A stretch of DNA of 23,386 nt, taken from contig CALAJG010000060.1 in the NCBI GenBank assembly GCA_937923375.1, forward strand, positions 1 through 23,386. Direction: 5' to 3'. Below are positions 1 to 8,678 of the stretch, piece after piece. The position numbers and the translations under genes are program-made. The notes below the pieces were generated by a model. It was given only the letters and a program-made list of their open reading frames with translations. It was not told where the DNA came from and made no database searches. Origin of the DNA: an uncultured Leucothrix sp. GTDB taxonomy: Bacteria; Pseudomonadota; Gammaproteobacteria; Thiotrichales; Thiotrichaceae. Numbering within the stretch: position 1 is the first letter of the stretch; each line of letters opens with the position of its first letter.

Positions 1-267
1 GATCAACCAGATGCTTTTATCCCTGAACGCTTTTTAGCGGGTGCAGAAAACAAACCGAATAAATTCGCTTACCTACCCTTTAGCGCAGGCCCAAGAGTTT
101 GCCTGGGAAAAAGCTTTGGCATTGTGGAGTCGGTACTATCAATAGCGATTCTGGCCCAGAAGTTTCGATTAACGCTCCCCCAAGACACCCAAGTCTCTCA
201 TGAATGTCGCCTGACCTTACGCCCTAAGGGTAGCCTTCCCATGCAACTTGAAACTCGTTCTAAATAA
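1..267 (+). CDS. cytochrome P450, C-terminal fragment (5' end outside window)
   Basis: This is the last 88 codons of a cytochrome P450 monooxygenase, open from base 1 to a TAA stop. Visible are a PERF segment (residues 8-11) and the heme-binding loop FSAGPRVCLG (residues 27-36). Its cysteine, codon 100-102, would be the fifth heme iron ligand, and it matches the family pattern FxxGxRxCxG. The helix after the loop (GKSFGIVESV) fits the L-helix. The ExxR motif, I-helix and substrate-recognition regions lie outside the window, so substrate and subfamily cannot be told. The loop resembles that of CYP4/CYP102-like fatty-acid hydroxylases, but this is only an impression. It lies 74 bases before trpF on the same strand. 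Loss of the 5' end is only the window edge, not evidence of a broken gene. Confidence 0.93.
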   Translation, partial: DQPDAFIPERFLAGAENKPNKFAYLPFSAGPRVCLGKSFGIVESVLSIAILAQKFRLTLPQDTQVSHECRLTLRPKGSLPMQLETRSK

Positions 268-341
268 ATCGTTTCAGCCTGAAGTGACACAAAACCACCT
301 CTATGCTAGCCTGCTTATTTGATTCAGTTAGTAACCACACA

Positions 342-965
342 ATGGCTAAACGCGTAAAAATTTGTGGCATCACCTCGATTACTGATGCGCGCAATGCTAC
401 CAATGCTGGAGTCGATGCGCTTGGCTTCGTTTTTTACCCCAAAAGTTCACGCTTCGTTACGCCAGAACAAACGGCTGAGATTACGGCCTCCCTGCCACCG
501 TTTATCACCACGGTAGGTCTCTTTCTAAATGCTGAAGCTAGTCAGGTTGAAGAAACCTTGAACAAGGTCAGCCTGGATCTACTGCAATTCCATGGACATG
601 AAGCGCCAGAGTTTTGCCGTTCGTTTCGACGACCATACATAAAAGCCTTAGGCACTGATGGATTGGAAAATTTTGCGGAAAATGCTGATCAATATCACGA
701 TGCACTAGCTATTTTGATCGATAGCCACGTTTTAGGTAAAGCAGGCGGTACCGGACAAACATTTGATTGGAAATTATTACCAAAAAATTATTCAAAACCG
801 ATTATACTTGCGGGCGGACTAAACCCCGAGAATATTGCTGAGGCTATTCGCGAGACATCAGTCTACGCACTTGACCTGAGTAGCGGTGTGGAATCTTCGC
901 CGGGCATCAAAAGCAAAGCTAAAATCGACGCATTAATGCGAGAGGTAAAACATGTTGAATCCTGA
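342..965 (+). CDS. trpF: phosphoribosylanthranilate isomerase
   Basis: TrpF catalyses the Amadori rearrangement of N-(5-phosphoribosyl)anthranilate to CdRP in tryptophan synthesis, as a cytoplasmic (beta/alpha)8 barrel. From ATG 342 the protein is 207 residues, the normal size. It begins with the strand VKICGIT, whose cysteine is the catalytic general base, and a later aspartate (ILIDSH) fits the general acid. The phosphate-binding stretches IILAGGLNPENI and ALDLSSGVESSPG are present. The same frame is open from ATG 303, which would add 13 residues not expected in the family; the KICGIT strand normally sits within the first ten residues, so 342 is preferred. No strong Shine-Dalgarno is visible at either ATG. 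The 3' end overlaps trpB by 14 bases, which suggests translational coupling. Confidence 0.96.
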   Translation: MAKRVKICGITSITDARNATNAGVDALGFVFYPKSSRFVTPEQTAEITASLPPFITTVGLFLNAEASQVEETLNKVSLDLLQFHGHEAPEFCRSFRRPYIKALGTDGLENFAENADQYHDALAILIDSHVLGKAGGTGQTFDWKLLPKNYSKPIILAGGLNPENIAEAIRETSVYALDLSSGVESSPGIKSKAKIDALMREVKHVES

Positions 966-2181
966 ACTTGATCTAAACACAGTTGACTGGAATGCCATGC
1001 CGAATGAGGCAGGACATTTTGGTATCTATGGTGGGCGATTTGCTGCTGAAACGTTGATGGAAGCCATTGAAGAGCTGGGCGATGCTTACGCCAAACTTAA
1101 AGATGATCCGGTATTACTTGCAACCATTGACCGTGATCTCGCATTCTATGTAGGTCGTCCAAGCCCGCTTTACCACGCTGAACGTTGGTCTCGTGAACTA
1201 GGTGGCGCGCAAATTTATTTGAAACGTGAAGATCTAAACCATACCGGTGCCCATAAAATAAATAACACGATCGGTCAGGTCCTTCTCGCTAAGCACATGG
1301 GTAAAACGCGAATTATCGCAGAGACCGGTGCTGGGCAACATGGTGTTGCGACAGCCACTATCTGTGCTCGTTTAGGATTAGAATGCATCGTATACATGGG
1401 CGCAGTAGACATTATTCGACAAGCGCCCAATGTGTTCCGCATGAAACTGCTAGGCGCTGAAGTTCGTCCGGTTGAGTCTGGCTCTAAGACCCTTAAAGAT
1501 GCGTTGAACGAAGCCATGCGCGACTGGGTAACCAATGTCGACAATACCTTCTACTGTATTGGAACCGTCGCAGGTCCAGACCCCTACCCTAAAATGGTAC
1601 GGGACTTTCAGGCGGTGATCGGTCGAGAAGCGAAACAGCAGTGCATAGATCAAACCGGCCGTTTACCGGATGCTGTAATGGCCTGTGTTGGCGGTGGTTC
1701 AAATGCCATCGGCCTATTCCATGAGTTCTTAGGCGATACTTCTGTTGAAATTTATGGAGTTGAAGCTGCCGGTCGCGGACTCAATACGCTAGAGCATGCC
1801 GCGCCATTATGCCAAGGAAAACCAGGTGTGCTTCACGGCAACCGCATGTACCTCATGGCCGATGCTAATGGGCAAATCACTGAAACTCACTCCATCTCCG
1901 CGGGTTTAGACTACCCCGGTGTTGGTCCAGAACACTGCTGGTTAAAAGATATCGGACGTGCAAACTATGTGGGCGTTACTGACGATGAAGCCATGGCAGG
2001 CTTTCATGCATTAACACGTATTGAAGGTATCATACCAGCACTGGAATCGAGTCATGCACTGGCGTATGCCATGAAAAAAGCACCAGAAATGAGCACGGAT
2101 AAAACGATTATCGTCTGCCTTTCAGGACGAGGCGACAAAGACCTTAATACTGTGGCTGACCTGGAAGGAATTACACTATGA
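952..2181 (+). CDS. trpB: tryptophan synthase beta subunit
   Basis: TrpB condenses indole with L-serine to give L-tryptophan, using pyridoxal phosphate, in an alpha2beta2 complex with TrpA. The 409-residue product is full length. The PLP lysine lies in HTGAHKINN (K102). The glycine loop GAGQHG, the phosphate-binding loop GGGSNAIG and the C-terminal SGRGDKD are all present. Start ATG 952 lies inside the end of trpF and is preceded by a purine-rich GAGAGG. Its stop overlaps the trpA start (ATGA), so trpF, trpB and trpA are almost certainly co-transcribed and coupled. No attenuator or leader peptide is seen in front of this trp group. I see nothing unusual in the gene. Confidence 0.98.
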   Translation: MLNPELDLNTVDWNAMPNEAGHFGIYGGRFAAETLMEAIEELGDAYAKLKDDPVLLATIDRDLAFYVGRPSPLYHAERWSRELGGAQIYLKREDLNHTGAHKINNTIGQVLLAKHMGKTRIIAETGAGQHGVATATICARLGLECIVYMGAVDIIRQAPNVFRMKLLGAEVRPVESGSKTLKDALNEAMRDWVTNVDNTFYCIGTVAGPDPYPKMVRDFQAVIGREAKQQCIDQTGRLPDAVMACVGGGSNAIGLFHEFLGDTSVEIYGVEAAGRGLNTLEHAAPLCQGKPGVLHGNRMYLMADANGQITETHSISAGLDYPGVGPEHCWLKDIGRANYVGVTDDEAMAGFHALTRIEGIIPALESSHALAYAMKKAPEMSTDKTIIVCLSGRGDKDLNTVADLEGITL

Positions 2182-2987
2182 GCCGTATCCAAACCAAGTT
2201 TGAACAACTAAAGGTAGAAGGTAAAGCAGCACTCGTGCCTTACGTTACTGCTGGAGACTCTCACCCCGGACTTACCGTTCCGCTGATGCATGCCATGGTT
2301 AAAGCAGGTGCAGATGCGATTGAGCTAGGCGTCCCCTTCTCAGACCCCATGGCCGATGGCCCGACCATTCAATTGGCTTGTGAGCGTGCCTTGGAACACA
2401 ATGTTAGCTTGGATGACGTGTTTGGTATGGTCAAAGAGTTTCGCCAGACAGACGATGACACCCCTGTCATTCTAATGGGCTATCTCAACCCTCTCGAAGC
2501 TATGGGATACGACAAATTTGCTGAGGAAGCCAAAGCATCAGGTGTCGATGGCATGTTAACCGTTGACCTACCTCCCGAAGAAGCAGAAGACTTGCTAACA
2601 CCACTCAACAATCAAGGTATTGATGCGATTTTCCTGCTGTCACCAACGACCCGCCAGCACAGAATCGAACGTATTGTTGCAGCGGGTAGCGGCTACTTAT
2701 ATTATGTCTCGCTAAAGGGTGTAACGGGCTCTAATGCGCTTGACGTTGACGATGTGCAAAAACACGTTAGCAACATTAAACAATACACTGACATACCGGT
2801 AGGTGTTGGTTTTGGAATTAAAGATGCCGTTACCGCGGCGGCTGTATCCAAAGTATCGGATGCTGTGGTTGTTGGCAGCGTGTTAGTGAAAATGATCGAA
2901 GACAATGCTGGCGATGACACCACCATTATTAACAATATTTCAGGGCTGCTCGGCGATATGCGCCAGGCGATGGACAATACACTATGA
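2178..2987 (+). CDS. trpA: tryptophan synthase alpha subunit
   Basis: TrpA cleaves indole-3-glycerol phosphate to indole and glyceraldehyde 3-phosphate; indole passes through a tunnel to TrpB. The protein is 269 residues, the usual length. The catalytic acids are at the classical positions: E49 in AIELGVPFSDP and D60 in MADGP. The N-terminal ALVPYVTAGD strand and the phosphate-binding loops GVTG and GVGFGI are intact. The start overlaps the trpB stop by 4 bases, with AAGGAA as ribosome binding site. The stop overlaps the accD start in the same way, so the trp genes run directly into fatty-acid synthesis. Confidence 0.98.
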   Translation: MSRIQTKFEQLKVEGKAALVPYVTAGDSHPGLTVPLMHAMVKAGADAIELGVPFSDPMADGPTIQLACERALEHNVSLDDVFGMVKEFRQTDDDTPVILMGYLNPLEAMGYDKFAEEAKASGVDGMLTVDLPPEEAEDLLTPLNNQGIDAIFLLSPTTRQHRIERIVAAGSGYLYYVSLKGVTGSNALDVDDVQKHVSNIKQYTDIPVGVGFGIKDAVTAAAVSKVSDAVVVGSVLVKMIEDNAGDDTTIINNISGLLGDMRQAMDNTL

Positions 2988-4009
2988 GTTGGTTTGAGAA
3001 ATTAATTCCTTCACGGATTCGTACCGAAGGCTCTACCGTTAAGCGCAAATCTATACCCGAAGGCTTGTGGCATACCTGCTCTGCTTGTAGCACAGTGCTG
3101 TATAAGCAAGATTTAGAACGCAACAACGATGTTTGCCCTAAATGCGACCATCATGATCGCATGAATGCACGCAGGCGCTTGGATACCTTTCTCGATCCCG
3201 CGGGTAGAGAAGAAATAGCCGCGAATGTTGGCCCGATTGATATATTACAATTTAAAGACACCAAAAAATACAAAGATCGCTTAAGTGAAGCCCAAGCTCG
3301 TACGGGAGAAAAGGATGCTTTGATCTCTATGAAAGGGACAGTTTTTGGGGTTCCTGTCGTTGTTTCGGCTTTCAATTTCGAGTTTATGGGCGGTTCCATG
3401 GGTTCTGTCGTTGGAGAGCGTTTTGTCCAGGGCGTCAATGTCAGCTTACGTGAACAAATACCATTTATTGTGTTTACTGCCAGTGGTGGGGCACGCATGC
3501 AGGAAGCCCTGTTTTCGCTATTCCAAATGGCTAAAACCAGTGCAGCATTAACACGCTTGGCTGAGAAGGGTATTCCATATATTTCTGTACTAACAGATCC
3601 CACAATGGGGGGCGTATCCGCTAGTTTTGCCATGCTAGGCGACATACAAATTGCAGAACCTAAAGCACTTATCGGATTTGCTGGCCCACGCGTGATCGAG
3701 CAAACCGTTAGAGAAACCTTACCGGAAGGTTTTCAACGCAGCGAATTCCTATTAGAGAAAGGGGCAATCGATAAAATCGTACCGCGCAACCTGCTACGTC
3801 GCGAAATCGCTGACTTGCTTTGTATGTTACAACATCGACCAAGGCCTATAGACCTTGATGAAGCTGAAGAAGAAATCCCTTTTGAACTCACATTACCAGC
3901 AGAAGTAAAGCCTGAGAAAATTGAGGACGAAGTAGAATCACTCGAGACGGAAACAGCAAAGGAAAAAGCTGTTAAGCCCAAAATTAATAAGCTAAAACCA
4001 AAAAAATAA
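2984..4009 (+). CDS. accD: acetyl-CoA carboxylase carboxyltransferase subunit beta
   Basis: AccD is the beta subunit of the acetyl-CoA carboxylase carboxyltransferase, which moves the carboxyl group from carboxybiotin to acetyl-CoA to give malonyl-CoA. An N-terminal four-cysteine zinc ribbon (C32, C35, C51, C54) is followed by a crotonase-like fold with the conserved VGERF, ASGGARMQEA, LTDPTMGGVSASFA and GFAGPRVIEQT segments. At 341 residues it is longer than the E. coli protein (about 304). The excess is a charged tail, roughly residues 290-341, first rich in Glu and then in Lys, ending PKINKLKPKK. Such tails vary among AccD proteins and are probably disordered. The start overlaps trpA by 4 bases and folC follows after 5 bases, so all sit in one operon. 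Confidence 0.97.
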   Translation: MSWFEKLIPSRIRTEGSTVKRKSIPEGLWHTCSACSTVLYKQDLERNNDVCPKCDHHDRMNARRRLDTFLDPAGREEIAANVGPIDILQFKDTKKYKDRLSEAQARTGEKDALISMKGTVFGVPVVVSAFNFEFMGGSMGSVVGERFVQGVNVSLREQIPFIVFTASGGARMQEALFSLFQMAKTSAALTRLAEKGIPYISVLTDPTMGGVSASFAMLGDIQIAEPKALIGFAGPRVIEQTVRETLPEGFQRSEFLLEKGAIDKIVPRNLLRREIADLLCMLQHRPRPIDLDEAEEEIPFELTLPAEVKPEKIEDEVESLETETAKEKAVKPKINKLKPKK

Positions 4010-4014
4010 TCAAT

Positions 4015-5295
4015 ATGAGTCGCTCACTTACTGAATGGCTGGATTGGCAGGAACAGCTACACCTATCCAGCATCGATCTTGGTTTGGAGCGAGTGAGCAA
4101 AGTTGCGTCCAATATGAAGCTCACGACCTTATCCGTGCCGGTGATTACCGTTGCTGGGACCAATGGCAAAGGCTCTACTGTTGCGATATTAGATAGCATT
4201 TATCGGGCTGCTAACTATAAGACGGGTTGCTACACCTCACCACACTTGGTTCGATATAACGAACGGATCTGTTTGGGCGGCACTCAAGCTGTCGATGAAG
4301 ATATCTGTGAAGCATTTGAAGCGATTGATAGAGCACGAGGCGATATCAGCCTAACCTACTTTGAGTTTGGGACACTCGCGGCGGCTTATCTATTTCAAAA
4401 GCACGATGTAGACGTTGCAATTTTCGAGGTCGGCTTGGGTGGTCGGCTTGATGCAGTTAACCTCTGGGATGCAGATATAGCGCTAATTACGAATATTGAT
4501 ATCGATCACATCGATTGGCTTGGGGATGATCGTGAACAAATCGGTGTTGAGAAAGCAGGCATCATGCGCAAAGGTAAAACGGTAGTATGCGGAGACATAA
4601 ATCCAACAGCCAGTATGCGCTCAGAAGCCAAGCGGATAGGTGCTGAATTATTGCAGCAGGGTTTAGATTTCTCTTGGTCAACTGGCCCAAATGAAAACCA
4701 ATGGATCTACACTTACAAAGATAACGAACCGGTTAGCTACTCAAAGCCATCATTACGCGGAAAATTCCAACTACACAACGCAGCGGCCGCCATAACTTTA
4801 GTGGATAATTTTCAACATAAACTACCAATTTCCAGAGTTGACATAAATCAAGGCTTAACACAAGCGGCTGTACTGGGTCGACTTCAAAAGTTGGCCGACT
4901 CCCCAGAAGTCTTGGTTGATGTTGCTCACAATCCTCAGTCCGCTGCCGCATTAGCAGAATACCTGTCGAATAATCCTATTGATGGGAGAACAGTGGCGCT
5001 GTTTTCAGCACTCATTGATAAAGATCTAGAAGGTATTGTAAGACCAGTGTCTGACTACTTTGCAGAATGGCATATCGTGCAACTTGATGGATCAAGAGCT
5101 TATCAAAACGACCAACTCTTAAGCGAACTTAAGTCCTTAGGTCTCCAAACAACGCTTAAAAGTCACACTAATTTCAAAACTGCGTTAAAATCACTACTAA
5201 ATCAACTGAAATCTAAAGATAGAGTAGTAGCCTTCGGCTCTTTTCTGGTAGTATCCGGCGTTATGCAAGGCTTTAATTCGGGCATTAATGAGTAA
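4015..5295 (+). CDS. folC: bifunctional folylpolyglutamate synthase / dihydrofolate synthase
   Basis: FolC adds glutamate to dihydropteroate to form dihydrofolate and then extends the polyglutamate tail of folates, using ATP. The 426-residue length is typical. The Mur-ligase-type P-loop VAGTNGKGST is at residues 46-55. The family segments TSPHLVRYNERI, FEFGTLAA and FEVGLGGRLDAVN follow, then TNIDIDHIDWLG with the metal-binding histidine and VDVAHNPQSA in the C-terminal domain. The gene starts 5 bases after accD with little ribosome binding site, which suggests coupling to accD. The accD-folC-dedD-cvpA-purF order is the same as in E. coli and many gammaproteobacteria. Confidence 0.97.
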   Translation: MSRSLTEWLDWQEQLHLSSIDLGLERVSKVASNMKLTTLSVPVITVAGTNGKGSTVAILDSIYRAANYKTGCYTSPHLVRYNERICLGGTQAVDEDICEAFEAIDRARGDISLTYFEFGTLAAAYLFQKHDVDVAIFEVGLGGRLDAVNLWDADIALITNIDIDHIDWLGDDREQIGVEKAGIMRKGKTVVCGDINPTASMRSEAKRIGAELLQQGLDFSWSTGPNENQWIYTYKDNEPVSYSKPSLRGKFQLHNAAAAITLVDNFQHKLPISRVDINQGLTQAAVLGRLQKLADSPEVLVDVAHNPQSAAALAEYLSNNPIDGRTVALFSALIDKDLEGIVRPVSDYFAEWHIVQLDGSRAYQNDQLLSELKSLGLQTTLKSHTNFKTALKSLLNQLKSKDRVVAFGSFLVVSGVMQGFNSGINE

Positions 5296-5458
5296 ATGAT
5301 CCTATATGTTTCAAGTAATTACAGGAAACTTTTGATGCACTACCCTAGCTTTTGCCGTAAAATTATAAATCAGTTAACAAGTAATCATGCAAATAGGTTA
5401 TCAGCAAAATACAAGATACCTCGTTTGCAGTATTCAGCTTAATAAAGGAAGATAAGGT

Positions 5459-6529
5459 ATGAATAGAACGACAGTTAAACGCGGCATAGGGGCGGTTATT
5501 CTGGCATTGATTGCAGCTGCATTACTTGCGTTTTTGCTTAAAGACAAGGCTGCTCAAAGGCAGGAAGTAGTTGAAATAGCACTTCCAGGTACTGAAGAGG
5601 GTACTGCAACCACCAATCAAACAACTCGACTCCCGACACTGACGACTGACAACAATGAAAGCAGCAGTGGCAACGTGATCGCAAATGCTGGCAGTGGCAC
5701 AGGCGGTGACGGCTCAAACAATGGTACTGGAAATAATACTTCGGCGAGTTCAGCTACAACCGCTGTTAGTACTGGAACAACGGATGGTACTGCTAGCAGC
5801 AACTCAGACGGCACCATCATAGCTTCGGCTGCTGCAGTCGGTACTGCTGCAGCAGCAGGCGCGGCTGCAACCGCAGCTTCTGCAGCAAAGAGCGTTGACT
5901 TCTCAGTTAAACCTAAAGCAGCGACGAGTGCGTCCAGCGAGTTTTTAGATTTGGATTTAGTTAATAATGGCACGACCAGTGGCACAGCTTCCACGAGCGC
6001 CAGCTCGGTTGCTTCAAGCACTGTAAAAGTCGCACCGACTCAGGCAGCTGCAACACAAGACACCGGTAAATCAGATCAAGGCACTGTCATTGCCAGCACA
6101 GCACCAAAATCCAGTCGACCTAACCCTAATACAGTCCAACCACGACTGATTGGTGAAAAAAGAGCAACTCCGGTTAAGTCGTCAAATACCGCTAGAGTGG
6201 TTACTAAGAAAGCAACGACTAAAACCGAAGCGGCATCCACACAAAAAAATACTTCGTCAGCAAGTGCTACAAAGCAAGCTAAGAATGGTTATGCTATCCA
6301 ACTATTGGCAACTTCAAGTCAGACACGCGCCAATAATCTGAAAAAGGTCATGGCTGGTGAAGGTTATCCAGCTTATGTAACCAAAACGAAGCAAAATGGT
6401 AAAACGTTGTTTCGAGTTAGGATTGGGCAATACTCTGCTAAGTCTGCGGCCTTAAAAGCTCAGGCCCAAATGAAACGCCGCTACAAGAAAAATACTAATG
6501 TTAACCGTAGTGCAGTAGTCGCCAGATAA
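5459..6529 (+). CDS. dedD: DedD-like SPOR-domain protein
   Basis: This is an inner-membrane cell-division protein by position and architecture. Residues 1-9 are basic and 10-27 form one membrane helix, giving an N-in/C-out topology. Residues about 40-270 are a very long, low-complexity linker dominated by Ala, Ser, Thr, Gly and Asn. Residues about 275-352 are a SPOR domain (YAIQLLATSSQTRANNLKKVM ... TLFRVRIGQY). SPOR domains bind denuded peptidoglycan at the septum. E. coli DedD is about 220 residues, so this linker is much longer. Start ATG 5459 has a ribosome binding site AAGGAAG a little upstream. It lies between folC and cvpA, exactly where dedD is in E. coli. The gap to folC (163 bases) and to cvpA (77 bases) is larger than elsewhere in this block. 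The symbol rests on synteny plus the domain plan. Confidence 0.9.
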   Translation: MNRTTVKRGIGAVILALIAAALLAFLLKDKAAQRQEVVEIALPGTEEGTATTNQTTRLPTLTTDNNESSSGNVIANAGSGTGGDGSNNGTGNNTSASSATTAVSTGTTDGTASSNSDGTIIASAAAVGTAAAAGAAATAASAAKSVDFSVKPKAATSASSEFLDLDLVNNGTTSGTASTSASSVASSTVKVAPTQAAATQDTGKSDQGTVIASTAPKSSRPNPNTVQPRLIGEKRATPVKSSNTARVVTKKATTKTEAASTQKNTSSASATKQAKNGYAIQLLATSSQTRANNLKKVMAGEGYPAYVTKTKQNGKTLFRVRIGQYSAKSAALKAQAQMKRRYKKNTNVNRSAVVAR

Positions 6530-6606
6530 ATTATTTATACGCCAGGTAACAGGGATGTTTGCTTGGTGTTTCTTATTAACCTTGATGATAAGCCAGGGGT
6601 GAATGA

Positions 6607-7140
6607 ATGGAGTTGAATTTTATTGATATCGGTATCGTAGTTTTTATCGTAATCACCGCACTTGTTGGTCTTGGCAAAGGCTTTATCTGGATGGCACTGT
6701 TTCTAGTGACTTGGGTTGCCGCTGCAGGTCTAGCTTTCTTGTACCACAAAGATTTAATGGCTGCCCTGCCGTTTGAACTTTCTAGTGAAGTTTTCCAAAT
6801 GATCGTCGCAGGCTTGATCATTTTTCTAGTGGTACTGTTTATCGGGACGCTCTTCAGCTATTTGCTAGGAAAAGCGGTTCATGCGATAGGTTTAGGCAGC
6901 GTTGATCGCCTACTGGGGGTTGTATTAGGTCTCGCCTTGAGCGGATTCATTATTGCAATGGCTGTTATGTTTACTGGCCTAACAAAATATGCTGAAGAGC
7001 CGATGTGGCAAAGCTCAATTTTAGTGCCTAAGTTTGCAAGCGCCGCTAGCTGGATTCAGGCTAATGCACCAGCCCAGATGACGGCACTACTTAAAGAAGC
7101 AGGCATTTCAAACGAGCCACCTGCTGTAGAATCAAACTAA
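6607..7140 (+). CDS. cvpA: CvpA family inner-membrane protein
   Basis: CvpA is a small inner-membrane protein first tied to colicin V production and later to envelope stress and bile tolerance; its molecular function is not settled. The 177-residue product has about four hydrophobic helices: residues 7-27, 30-45, 62-86 and 98-122. The N-terminal segment NFIDIGIVVFIVITALVGLG is typical of the family. The C-terminal 40 residues are mostly polar. It lies directly before purF, the classic arrangement, with 32 bases between. Two ATGs are close together (6603 and 6607); only 6607 is in frame with the conserved N-terminus, and a GGGG-type ribosome binding site precedes it. Confidence 0.95.
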   Translation: MELNFIDIGIVVFIVITALVGLGKGFIWMALFLVTWVAAAGLAFLYHKDLMAALPFELSSEVFQMIVAGLIIFLVVLFIGTLFSYLLGKAVHAIGLGSVDRLLGVVLGLALSGFIIAMAVMFTGLTKYAEEPMWQSSILVPKFASAASWIQANAPAQMTALLKEAGISNEPPAVESN

Positions 7141-7172
7141 GTTCGGTAGCCAAACAACAAGGTAACGCCTGA

Positions 7173-8678
7173 ATGTGTGGAATAATTGGCATCGTAAGCC
7201 ATGATGTGGTGAATCAAGAATTGTACGATGGACTGACCGTTTTACAACATCGTGGTCAAGATGCTGCAGGCATTGTAACTAGTGACGGTAAACACCTGTC
7301 ATTACGACGCAAAAATGGTTTGGTCAAAGAAGCATTTCGAACCAACTCACACATGCGAAAGCTTCGCGGTAAAATGGGTATTGGCCACGTGCGCTACCCT
7401 ACCGCGGGAAGTTCTTCCGAGTCTGAAGCCCAGCCTTTCTATGTTAACTCGCCCTATGGGATATCTCTGGCTCACAACGGCAACCTTACGAATAGCGACC
7501 CGCTTAGGCGCGAACTATTTGAACAGGATCGTCGCCAAATAAATACGGAATCAGACTCCGAGGTCCTACTAAATATATTTGCTCAGGAGCTTCATCGACA
7601 AAATTCATATCGGGTTAGTCCAGATGATATTTTTAAAGCTGTTTCTGGAGTTCATGAACGTTGCCGTGGTGCCTATGCCGTTGTAGCCATGATCACAAGG
7701 GATGGCATCGTTGGTTTTCGTGACCCGTTTGGAATACGCCCATTGATACTCGGTAGTCGAAAGACTGACAAAGGCATGGATTACATGATGGCCTCTGAGA
7801 GTACTGCATTGGTTACGCAAGGTTATAAAATTGAAAGAGATATAAAGCCAGGCGAAGCTATTTACGTAACAATAAATGGCGAAGTTCATACTCGTCAGTG
7901 TGCGACTAACTCTGCCTACAAAACTTGCCTGTTTGAGTATGTCTACTTCGCAAGACCTGACTCTGTTATGGATAATGTATTTGTCCACAAAGCGCGCATG
8001 CGAATGGGGCATAAGCTAGCTGAAAAGATACAGAACGAATGGAAAGATCATGATATTGACGTCGTCATTCCAATTCCCGATACCAGCCGAACCTCTGCGC
8101 TAGAAATGGCCATGACACTTGATGTGAGCTATCGAGAAGGATTTATAAAAAATCGCTATATCGGCAGAACATTTATCATGCCTGGTCAAGGTATGCGCAA
8201 GAAATCGGTCCGACAAAAATTGAATCCTATTGATCTTGAGTTCAAAGGCAAGAACGTGATGCTTGTCGATGACTCAATTGTTAGAGGGACGACTTCAAAA
8301 GAAATCGTGCAAATGGTTCGCGATTCTGGAGCTAAGAATGTTTATTTTGCGTCGGCATCTCCACCGGTTAGATTTCCCAATATTTACGGCATCGATATGC
8401 CTGCGGCTTCTGAGTTAATTGCTCATGACCGTACGGAGAAAGAAATTGCAGAACATATGGGCGTCGATCGTTTGATTTACCAGAGTCTTGAAGATTTAAA
8501 AGATTCTATCACTGAAGGAAATCCGGAGCTGACAGAATTCGATTGCTCTGTGTTTAACGGAGAATATGTTACGGGAGAAGGTGCTGAGTATTTTAACGAG
8601 CTTAAGAAGTTACGTGGCAATACCTCAAAGAAGAAGAAAAAAAATCGTGCGCCGATAGACATGTGCAACAGCCAGTAA
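7173..8678 (+). CDS. purF: amidophosphoribosyltransferase
   Basis: PurF makes 5-phosphoribosylamine from PRPP and glutamine, the first committed step of purine synthesis. The protein starts MCGIIGIV; C2 becomes the N-terminal nucleophile of the glutamine amidotransferase domain once Met1 is removed. Family motifs follow in order: LQHRGQDAAGI, GHVRYPTAG, HNGNL and RDPFGIRPL, then the PRPP-binding loop VMLVDDSIVRGTTS at about residues 363-376. Length 501 matches E. coli (505). There is no PurF-type propeptide. The C-terminal end has a lysine run coded by AAG/AAA codons that includes eight As at 8637-8644. The last 16 bases overlap the next gene in another frame. No PurR operator was recognised upstream. 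Confidence 0.98.
   Translation: MCGIIGIVSHDVVNQELYDGLTVLQHRGQDAAGIVTSDGKHLSLRRKNGLVKEAFRTNSHMRKLRGKMGIGHVRYPTAGSSSESEAQPFYVNSPYGISLAHNGNLTNSDPLRRELFEQDRRQINTESDSEVLLNIFAQELHRQNSYRVSPDDIFKAVSGVHERCRGAYAVVAMITRDGIVGFRDPFGIRPLILGSRKTDKGMDYMMASESTALVTQGYKIERDIKPGEAIYVTINGEVHTRQCATNSAYKTCLFEYVYFARPDSVMDNVFVHKARMRMGHKLAEKIQNEWKDHDIDVVIPIPDTSRTSALEMAMTLDVSYREGFIKNRYIGRTFIMPGQGMRKKSVRQKLNPIDLEFKGKNVMLVDDSIVRGTTSKEIVQMVRDSGAKNVYFASASPPVRFPNIYGIDMPAASELIAHDRTEKEIAEHMGVDRLIYQSLEDLKDSITEGNPELTEFDCSVFNGEYVTGEGAEYFNELKKLRGNTSKKKKKNRAPIDMCNSQ

Noticed and set aside
302..307. TATGCT as a trpF promoter -10
   Set aside because: No -35 is found at acceptable spacing; the nearest GTGACA is only 12 bases away.
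303..341. Longer trpF reading from ATG 303
   Set aside because: The 13 extra residues are unlike TrpF, whose KICGIT strand is normally within the first ten residues; ATG 342 fits.
5335..5442. 35-codon ORF (starting MHYPSFCRKI) before dedD, with AGGAAA upstream
   Set aside because: The ribosome binding site is fair, but the composition has no coding character and chance ORFs of this length are common. Conservation would be needed to revive it.
5617..6021. 134-codon ORF on the minus strand opposite dedD
   Set aside because: It is a shadow of the Ala/Ser/Thr-rich linker; its Val/Ala/Leu-rich reading is the complement of low-complexity codons.
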